6,720 nucleotides of DNA from positions 1 through 6,720 of the forward strand of contig DAEF01000098.1 of NCBI GenBank assembly GCA_002495225.1. Reading direction: 5' to 3'. The notes beneath the pieces are model-generated. The model did not search any database, was not told the DNA's origin, and saw only the letters and a list, made by a program, of their open reading frames with translations. Positions 1 to 5,404 of this stretch are shown piece by piece (within the stretch, counting starts at the first letter, position 1; each line of letters starts with the position of its first letter). Both the position numbers and the translations under genes were made by a program. This stretch comes from Methanoregulaceae archaeon UBA288. GTDB taxonomy: Archaea; Halobacteriota; Methanomicrobia; Methanomicrobiales; Methanospirillaceae.

Positions 1-2
1 TC

Positions 3-839
3 GGGGAGATCCCGGGCATTGTCGCGTTCGTCGGCTGCGCGAACTACCCCGAGGGCGGGCGCGAGGTCGCCGAGATGGTGACCGAGTTCGCAAAGCGGCG
101 ATTCGTGGTCTGCACCTCGGGCTGCGCCGCCATGTCCGCCGCGATGTACCGCGACGAGGAAGGGCTGACCCCGTACGAGCGGTTCTCCGGGCGGTTCGAG
201 GCCGGCGGCGTGGTCAACGTCGGCTCCTGTGTCTCGAACGCCCACATCTCCGGGGCCGCGATCAAGATCGCCTCGATCTTCGCAAAAAGGAAGCTCTCCG
301 GCAACTACGCCGAGGTCGCGGACTACGTCTATAACCGTGTCGGCGCCGTCGGCGTCGCCTGGGGGGCGATGTCCCAGAAAGCCGCCTCGATTGCTTCCGG
401 CTTCTGGCGACTCGGCATCCCGGTCGTGGTCGGGCCGCACGGGGCGAAGTACCGGCGGATGCTGCTCGGCAGGTCGGACTGCGACGGGGACTGGACGGTA
501 CGCGACCGGAGGACCGGCGAGGAGGTCTACGTCGGGCCCGTGCCCGAGCACCTCTTCATCGCCGCCGAGACCAAGGAGGAGGCGATGGCGATCATCGCCA
601 AGCTCGCCATGCGGCCGAACGATACGAGCCGCGGCCGCTCGATCAAGCTCTCGCACTACATCGATCTGTACAGCGCCTGCTACGGCCGGATGCCCGACGA
701 CCTCCACCGGTTCGTCAGGACCCGGGCAGACCTGCCCGTGATGCAGAAGGACGAGCTCCTGCCCCTGCTCGAAGCCCGCGGCTGGGTTGAGCGTCCGATA
801 CCGGATCCGACACTGCTCCCCGAGGAGGCGTTCCAATGA
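3..839 (+). CDS. cdhA: CODH/ACS complex alpha subunit (Ni-Fe carbon monoxide dehydrogenase), C-terminal part
   Basis: This is the C-terminal 278 residues of the CO dehydrogenase subunit of acetyl-CoA decarbonylase/synthase. The gene is open at the window's left edge, and about 500 residues should lie upstream, since the archaeal alpha subunit is normally close to 800 residues. The subunit interconverts CO2 and CO with ferredoxin at the Ni-Fe-S C-cluster. Visible family motifs, numbered from the first full codon, are VGCANYP (Cys12), TSGCAAM (Cys41) and NVGSCVSNAHISG (Cys76). By family comparison these are the three C-terminal cysteine ligands of the C-cluster. They are followed by WGAMSQKAAS, whose lysine probably matches the catalytic lysine of bacterial CooS, and by VVVGPHGAKYRR. 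An internal ATG at position 75 is not the start, because the conserved VGCANYP motif lies upstream of it in the same open frame. The stop overlaps the cdhB start as ATGA. No frameshift or missing ligand is seen in the visible part. Confidence 0.96.
   Translation, partial: GEIPGIVAFVGCANYPEGGREVAEMVTEFAKRRFVVCTSGCAAMSAAMYRDEEGLTPYERFSGRFEAGGVVNVGSCVSNAHISGAAIKIASIFAKRKLSGNYAEVADYVYNRVGAVGVAWGAMSQKAASIASGFWRLGIPVVVGPHGAKYRRMLLGRSDCDGDWTVRDRRTGEEVYVGPVPEHLFIAAETKEEAMAIIAKLAMRPNDTSRGRSIKLSHYIDLYSACYGRMPDDLHRFVRTRADLPVMQKDELLPLLEARGWVERPIPDPTLLPEEAFQ
824..828 (+). promoter_or_regulatory. Shine-Dalgarno site of cdhB
   Basis: GGAGG lies inside the last codons of cdhA, 7 nt before the ATG at 836. 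It supports that start and fits translational coupling through the ATGA overlap. Confidence 0.75.
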
Positions 840-1378
840 GCCGGATCGAGCCCTGGCAGCCGGCGATGATGGGCGGCACGAAGACGGCCACCGCGATCGA
901 GAAGCCGGCCGTGCTGGCTGCTCTCCTTCGCCGGGCCAAGAGACCGCTCCTCGTGGTAGGCCACCGGGCCCTCGTCAAGGGGGGCGACGGAGAGCTCGCG
1001 ATCGACCTGCTCGCGCGAGCGGCGCTGAAGGCGGGGTGGCCTGTTGTCGCCACTGGGGATGCGGGCCCCGCCCTCGCGGCGCGGGGGATCGAGCCGGCTC
1101 GCTGCATCTCGGCCATGAACCTCGGGCACCGGCTCGCGGACCCGGCCTGGACGGGCGTGGACGGTGCGGGGCCGCACGACGTCGTCTTCGTGGCCGGGAT
1201 CAGTTACGCGCTCGAGTGGACGCTCCTCTCGGGCCTCCGGCACGGGCCGGCCGACCTCGTCACGGTCTCACTCTCGCCCGGCTACGAGCCGCACGCCTCC
1301 TTTTCGATGCCGAACCTGGCCTGGCCCGCCTGGCGGTCCCTGATCATCGAGGCCTTCGGGCTCGAGGAGGCGGCGTAA
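836..1378 (+). CDS. cdhB: CODH/ACS complex epsilon subunit
   Basis: This 180-residue protein matches the epsilon subunit of the archaeal complex, normally about 170 residues. Epsilon binds the alpha (CO dehydrogenase) subunit in an alpha2-epsilon2 assembly. It has a fold related to nucleotide-binding DHS-type domains, and a role in flavin or electron transfer has been proposed but is not settled. Recognisable features are the N-terminal segment around PWQPAMMGGTKTA, the first beta-strand and turn LLVVGHRALV (residues 38-47), and the FVAGISYALEW segment near residues 118-128. No metal-binding cysteine motif, signal peptide or membrane segment is seen, so it is a cytoplasmic structural subunit. 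It starts in an ATGA overlap with cdhA, and its TAA stop shares one base with the cdhC ATG. Its presence separates this archaeal complex from bacterial CODH/ACS, which lacks epsilon. Confidence 0.93.
   Translation: MSRIEPWQPAMMGGTKTATAIEKPAVLAALLRRAKRPLLVVGHRALVKGGDGELAIDLLARAALKAGWPVVATGDAGPALAARGIEPARCISAMNLGHRLADPAWTGVDGAGPHDVVFVAGISYALEWTLLSGLRHGPADLVTVSLSPGYEPHASFSMPNLAWPAWRSLIIEAFGLEEAA
1366..1370 (+). promoter_or_regulatory. Shine-Dalgarno site of cdhC
   Basis: GGAGG within the cdhB end lies 7 nt before the ATG at 1378. This fixes the cdhC start even though its frame stays open far upstream, to about position 787, through cdhB and the end of cdhA. Confidence 0.75.
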
Positions 1379-2745
1379 TGGAGGGTATTCCCGTCGATGT
1401 CGGCCTCGTCAACGAGGGTGAGCGGATACGGAAGCAGGAGATGTGGCTCGAGTTCGGTGGTCCCGGGGTCGAGGCGAAGTGGGAACTCGTGCGCGTCGTG
1501 CCGCCCGAGGCAGTCGAGGACGGAGCGGTCCGGATCGTCGGGCCCGACATCCGTGACCTCACCGAGGGCGGGAAGTTCCCGCTCGGGATCCTGGTCGAGG
1601 TTGCCGGCCCCGCCCTAGAGGAGGACTTCGAGGGGATCATCGAGCGGCGGATCCACGAGTACTCGAACTACGTCGAGGGCCTGATGCACCTGAACCAGCG
1701 GTACGACATCTGGATCCGGCTCTCGAAGAAGGCGTACCAGGCAGGGTTCGACTCGTTCGAGTACCTCGGGCGCGTCCTGCTCCACCTCTTCAAGAACGAG
1801 CTCCCGATCATCGAGACCATGCAGGTAACGTTCTTCTCGGACCCTGCCGAGGTCGAGAGCCGCCTGCCCGGGGCCCTCGCCCGGTTCGAGGCCCGCGACG
1901 CCCGGGCGCGGGGGCTCGCGGACGAGGAGGTCGAGACCTTCTACGGCTGCGCCCTCTGCCAGTCGTTCGCGCCGCGGCACATCTGCGTGATCACGCCCGA
2001 GCGGTACGCGAACTGCGGCGCGATCTCCTGGTTCGACGGGAGGGCGGCGGCCCGGATGGACCCCAAGGGGCCGATCTTCGCACTCGAGAAGGGCGAGTGC
2101 CTCGACCCGGTCCACGGCGAATTCGCCGGGGTGAACGCCATGGCGAAGGAGCGGTCCATGGGCGAGATCGACCGTGTCTGGCTCTATTCGGCCTTCGGCT
2201 ACCCCCATACCTCCTGCGGCTGCTTCGAGGGGATCGCGTTTTACATCCCCGAGGTCGAGGGGTTCGGGATTGTCCACCGGGGCTTCCGGGATACGACCGT
2301 GAACGGCCTCGCCTTCTCCACCATGGCAGACTCGACTGCCGGGGGCCGGCAGGTCGACGGGTTCCACGGGGTGTCGCTCGAGTACCTGAAGTCCAAGAAG
2401 TTCCTCCTGGCCGACGGCGGCTGGGACCGCGTGGTCTGGGTGCCATCCGAGATCCTCGACCGGCTCCGGCCGTTCCTGCCTGAGGGGGCGGCTGAACGGA
2501 TCGCGACCGAGCAGGACGTCTCGTCCGTCGACGAGCTTCGTGCCTTTCTCGAGGCGCACGACCACCCCGTGCTGGCGCGCTGGGCCGCGGACGACACCGG
2601 CAGCCCGGTGGCGACCGTCGGGTCGCTGCCGCTCGAGGTCGGGGGGTACCGCGTGATCCTCAAGAACGCCCGGATCTTCGCCGACAAAGTGATCGTCCTC
2701 CGTGAGGAACCAACCGACACCGGACGCAGGGGAGGGGTATCATGA
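1378..2745 (+). CDS. cdhC: CODH/ACS complex beta subunit (acetyl-CoA synthase, A-cluster protein)
   Basis: This 455-residue acetyl-CoA synthase subunit joins or cleaves methyl, CO and CoA at a Ni-Ni-[4Fe-4S] A-cluster. All six A-cluster cysteines are visible: Cys191 and Cys194 (FYGCALCQ), Cys203 (HICVITPE), Cys213 (ANCGAISW), and Cys280 with Cys282 (TSCGCFEG). Their spacing (3, 9, 10, 67, 2) is the same as Cys506/509/518/528/595/597 of Moorella AcsB. In that family the first four hold the cubane, Cys509 bridges to the proximal nickel, and the Cys-Gly-Cys holds the distal nickel. The protein lacks the roughly 300-residue N-terminal region that docks AcsB to bacterial CODH, as expected for archaeal CdhC. 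The ATG at 1378 is chosen because it overlaps the cdhB stop, has a Shine-Dalgarno site, and begins the family-typical MEGIPVDVG. Codons upstream in this frame are a cdhB shadow. The stop overlaps cdhD by 4 nt. Confidence 0.97.
   Translation: MEGIPVDVGLVNEGERIRKQEMWLEFGGPGVEAKWELVRVVPPEAVEDGAVRIVGPDIRDLTEGGKFPLGILVEVAGPALEEDFEGIIERRIHEYSNYVEGLMHLNQRYDIWIRLSKKAYQAGFDSFEYLGRVLLHLFKNELPIIETMQVTFFSDPAEVESRLPGALARFEARDARARGLADEEVETFYGCALCQSFAPRHICVITPERYANCGAISWFDGRAAARMDPKGPIFALEKGECLDPVHGEFAGVNAMAKERSMGEIDRVWLYSAFGYPHTSCGCFEGIAFYIPEVEGFGIVHRGFRDTTVNGLAFSTMADSTAGGRQVDGFHGVSLEYLKSKKFLLADGGWDRVVWVPSEILDRLRPFLPEGAAERIATEQDVSSVDELRAFLEAHDHPVLARWAADDTGSPVATVGSLPLEVGGYRVILKNARIFADKVIVLREEPTDTGRRGGVS
2731..2735 (+). 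promoter_or_regulatory. Shine-Dalgarno site of cdhD
   Basis: GGAGG, within a purine-rich run AGGGGAGGGG, lies 6 nt before the ATG at 2742 and inside the last codons of cdhC. Confidence 0.75.
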
Positions 2746-3974
2746 ACGGTCGCGACCTCGTCGGCGCCATCGGGCCGGAACTGCTGGCACTGCTCCGGAC
2801 GGCGGGCCGGATCGAGCTCGAAGGGTTCAATCTCGAGCTCGACGAGCTCGAGCTCCGCCTGCCAAGCGGCGCGTTCGCCGCCCCCGCGTTCGGAGCTGTG
2901 CCGCCCGAGCCCGGGCCTGAGCGTCCGACCGAGCTGCTGCCGGCTGATTTCGTCCCGACGAAGACCGACTACCCCGGCCGGGTGCGCGAGGTCGTCCTCG
3001 GCGCCACGCGGCGCGAGGGAGGGTCGCGAGCGAGGGCGCTGACCATCGGCGGGGCGGAGGCCCCGGCTTTCACGCTCTTCGACCGGCCGATCGTGAACCG
3101 CCCGGTCATCTCGATGGACGTCTTCGATACCCGCGTGCCCATGCCGAAGGCGCTCCGCGCTCCGTTCGAGGAGGTCCGGGACGACCCCGCCGAGTGGGCG
3201 CGCCTGAACGTCCACCGGTTCGGGGCGAAGGCCGTGACCGTCCACCTCCTCTCCACCGACCCCCTGATTAAGAATTCGACCCCCCGCGAGGCCGCCGCCA
3301 CGGTCGAGAGCGTGCTCCAGGCCGTCGACGTCCCCCTGATCATCGGCGGGTGCGGCGACCCGCGCAAGGACGCGGACGTCTTTTCAGAGGTCGCCGCGAT
3401 GGCGTCGGGCGAAAGGCTCCTCCTCAACTCGGTCACCCTCGAGATGGCGACGGCCAAGACACTCGAAAAGGTCGCGAAGGCCGCGGCCGATCACGGCCAC
3501 AACCTGCTCGCCTTCACCGGCCTCGAGCTGAACGATGCCAAGGAGTTGAACCGCCGGCTGTACGAATACGTACCGCCCGAGCAGATCGTGATGGATCTGA
3601 CCACGGTCGCGCTCGGGTACGGCCTCGAGTACTCGTTCTCGATCCACGAGCGAGCCCGGCACGCGGCCCTGATGGGCGATGCCGAGCTCCAGCACCCCAC
3701 CATCTCGGGCTCTACCAACGCCTGGTCCGCCCGCGAGGCCTGGATGCAGATGCCGCCGACATACGGCGGGCCCGAGCTCCGCGGCCCGCTCTGGGAGGCC
3801 GAGACCGCGCTCGCCCTGTTGCTCGCCGGGGTCGACATCTTCATGATGTCCCACCCGGCGGCGATCGGGGCGATGCGGGCCGCGTTCGACGTGCTCACGA
3901 CCTGGCCGCTCGACGAGGTCGCGGAGGGCCGGGCCAACGACTGGGTCACCGCCCGGATCGGGGGTGAGGGCTGA
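2742..3974 (+). CDS. cdhD: CODH/ACS complex delta subunit (corrinoid iron-sulfur protein, small subunit)
   Basis: This 410-residue protein is the small subunit of the corrinoid iron-sulfur protein. It pairs with CdhE, and together they shuttle the methyl group between tetrahydro(methano/sarcina)pterin and the A-cluster. It is predicted to be a TIM barrel, like the family. Segments typical of CdhD/AcsD are NRPVISMDVFD (about residues 118-128), VHLLSTDPLIKN after residue 165, GGCGDPRKD from residue 202, LELNDAKELNRRLYEYVPPEQ, and SGSTNAWSAREAW from residue 322. An N-terminal acidic, Leu/Glu-rich segment of about 50 residues precedes a proline-rich linker, which matches the general layout of archaeal delta subunits. 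No cysteine cluster motif is present, consistent with the [4Fe-4S] being in CdhE. It follows cdhC directly with a 4-nt overlap. In Methanosarcina a CooC-like gene lies at this junction. The stop shares one base with the cdhE ATG. Confidence 0.95.
   Translation: MNGRDLVGAIGPELLALLRTAGRIELEGFNLELDELELRLPSGAFAAPAFGAVPPEPGPERPTELLPADFVPTKTDYPGRVREVVLGATRREGGSRARALTIGGAEAPAFTLFDRPIVNRPVISMDVFDTRVPMPKALRAPFEEVRDDPAEWARLNVHRFGAKAVTVHLLSTDPLIKNSTPREAAATVESVLQAVDVPLIIGGCGDPRKDADVFSEVAAMASGERLLLNSVTLEMATAKTLEKVAKAAADHGHNLLAFTGLELNDAKELNRRLYEYVPPEQIVMDLTTVALGYGLEYSFSIHERARHAALMGDAELQHPTISGSTNAWSAREAWMQMPPTYGGPELRGPLWEAETALALLLAGVDIFMMSHPAAIGAMRAAFDVLTTWPLDEVAEGRANDWVTARIGGEG
3963..3967 (+). promoter_or_regulatory. 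Shine-Dalgarno site of cdhE
   Basis: GGTGA within GGGGTGAGGG lies 6 nt before the ATG at 3974. It matches the GGTGA part of the usual archaeal Shine-Dalgarno consensus rather than the GGAGG part used by the three preceding genes. Confidence 0.65.
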
Positions 3975-5395
3975 TGGCGAAGCGGTCGATCACCGAGACG
4001 AGCCCGATCGAGGTCTACCGGCTCCTCCCCCGCACGAACTGCGGCGAGTGCGGGGAGCCGAACTGCATGGCCTTCGCAACCCGGCTTGTCAACCGCGAAC
4101 TGACCATCGACGCCTGCCCGCCGATTTTGCGCCCGGAGCACGCCGGCGACCGCGCGGACCTCGACGCCCTGCTCGCGCCGCCGGTCCGCGCCGTCCGGAT
4201 CGGCCGGGGTGAACGTTCGGCAGTGCTCGGCGGGAAGTACATCGTCCAGCGGCACGAGTTCACCTACCACAACCCGACCTGCTGCGCCCTGTCCGTCGAC
4301 GATAGCCTCTCCCGGGACCAGCTGGTCCAGCGGCTCAGGACCATCGGGGAGTTCTCCTACAACTACATCGGGCGGGACCTCCGGCTTGACGCGGTTGCGC
4401 TCCGCTCGGTCACGGGCGACCCCGGCCGGTTCCGGGCGGCGACGGAGACCATCGCGGAGACCTGCAAACTGCCGCTCGTCCTCTGTTCCCCTGACCCCGG
4501 GGTGCTGCGCGCTGGGGTCGAGGCGGTACCGGGCCTCCGGCCACTGCTCCACGCGGCGGACAGCACCAACTGGCGCGAGATGGCCACGCTCGCCCTCGAC
4601 GCGGACTGCCCGCTCGTGGTCTCGGCTCCCGACGACCTCGCGGGCCTCCGGTCGCTGACGAAGACACTCCGGGCCTGGGGTCTCGAGGATCTCGTCCTGG
4701 ACCCGGGGACCTTCCCTGGGGGCGGGCTCGCCCACACGGTCCGCAACTTCGCGCGGTGCCGCTACGCGGCCATCCGGGACGGCGACGAGCTCCTGGGATA
4801 CCCCCTTCTCGGCGCCCCGATCGCGGCTTTTACAGGGGAGGAGCTCGACTCGACCCGGTGCGCGTTCGACGAGGCGCTGACCGCTTCGGTCCAGCTCTCG
4901 CGCTATGCCGACATCCTGATCCTGCAGGGACTGGAGGGCTGGTCCGTGCTCCCGACCCTCATCTGGCGGTTCAACCTGTACACGGACCCGCGAAAGCCGG
5001 TCGCGGTCGAGCCGGGCCTGCGCGAGTTCGGGAGCCCCGACCGGCAGAGCCCGGTCCTCGTGACGGCGAACTACGCGCTCACCTACTTCACGGTGGAGTC
5101 GGACATCAAGTCCGCCAACCTCTCGTGCTACCTGGTGGTGGAGGATACGGGCGGGCTCTCGGTCGAGAGCGCGGTCGCGGGCCGGTACTTCTCTGCTGCC
5201 GGGATCGCCGAGGCCCTGGCAGCGTCGGGGGTCGATGAACGCGTGGATCACCGGGTGCTCATCATCCCGGGGCTCGCGGCGCGGCTCTCGGGAGAGGCGG
5301 CCGAAGCGACCGGGTGGCGGGTTCTGGTCGGACCGAAGGACTCCTCGGGCCTCCCGGCGTACATCAAAGAGCGCTGGCCGCCGGGGCCGGCCTGA
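3974..5395 (+). CDS. cdhE: CODH/ACS complex gamma subunit (corrinoid iron-sulfur protein, large subunit)
   Basis: This 473-residue protein is the large subunit of the corrinoid iron-sulfur protein. It carries a low-potential [4Fe-4S] cluster and the corrinoid that accepts the methyl group. The N-terminal cluster motif is complete: Cys23, Cys26, Cys31 and Cys48 (CGECGEPNC and DACPP), in the spacing C-x2-C-x4-C-x16-C. A central TIM-barrel region follows (residues about 100-310), related to the methyltetrahydrofolate methyltransferase fold. The C-terminal part holds VTANYALTYFTVESDI from residue 363 and LSCYLVVEDTGG. In the family this part forms the corrinoid-binding domain. The length matches family members (about 450-470 residues), and the end, GPKDSSGLPAYIKERW, is ordinary for the family, so the TGA looks like a genuine stop. 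The start shares one base with the cdhD stop. The downstream activator gene is in the same reading frame, 9 nt after the stop. Confidence 0.96.
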   Translation: MAKRSITETSPIEVYRLLPRTNCGECGEPNCMAFATRLVNRELTIDACPPILRPEHAGDRADLDALLAPPVRAVRIGRGERSAVLGGKYIVQRHEFTYHNPTCCALSVDDSLSRDQLVQRLRTIGEFSYNYIGRDLRLDAVALRSVTGDPGRFRAATETIAETCKLPLVLCSPDPGVLRAGVEAVPGLRPLLHAADSTNWREMATLALDADCPLVVSAPDDLAGLRSLTKTLRAWGLEDLVLDPGTFPGGGLAHTVRNFARCRYAAIRDGDELLGYPLLGAPIAAFTGEELDSTRCAFDEALTASVQLSRYADILILQGLEGWSVLPTLIWRFNLYTDPRKPVAVEPGLREFGSPDRQSPVLVTANYALTYFTVESDIKSANLSCYLVVEDTGGLSVESAVAGRYFSAAGIAEALAASGVDERVDHRVLIIPGLAARLSGEAAEATGWRVLVGPKDSSGLPAYIKERWPPGPA

Positions 5396-5404
5396 GTCCG
5401 GCTC
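5384..5404 (+). promoter_or_regulatory. Possible hairpin over the cdhE stop, adjoining the next start codon
   Basis: GGGCCGG (5384-5390) can pair with CCGGCTC (5398-5404) as a 7-bp stem with one G-U pair. The 7-nt loop holds the cdhE TGA. The stem ends right before the ATG at 5405, where a Shine-Dalgarno site would be expected and none is seen. No T-run follows, so it is not an intrinsic terminator. It could lower or couple translation of the activator gene. Such short stems are common by chance in DNA this GC-rich. Confidence 0.35.

Noticed and set aside
75..77. ATG as a possible start of the first gene
   Set aside because: The same frame is open to the window edge and encodes the conserved C-cluster motif VGCANYP upstream of it, so this is an internal methionine of a truncated cdhA.
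787..1377. Upstream extension of the cdhC frame through cdhB and the end of cdhA
   Set aside because: These codons are out of frame with cdhA and cdhB, give an Arg/Gly-rich meaningless sequence, and lie before the ATG at 1378, which has a Shine-Dalgarno site and the family-typical N-terminus.
1615..2565. Minus-strand open frame of 316 codons opposite cdhC
   Set aside because: It lies entirely opposite cdhC with all its A-cluster motifs. It is low-complexity in composition and has no recognisable domain.
2814..2851. Three copies of GAGCTCGA close together at the start of cdhD
   Set aside because: They encode alternating Glu/Leu/Asp of the N-terminal strand in cdhD using preferred GAG and CTC codons. 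Codon bias explains the repeat, and the spacing is irregular.
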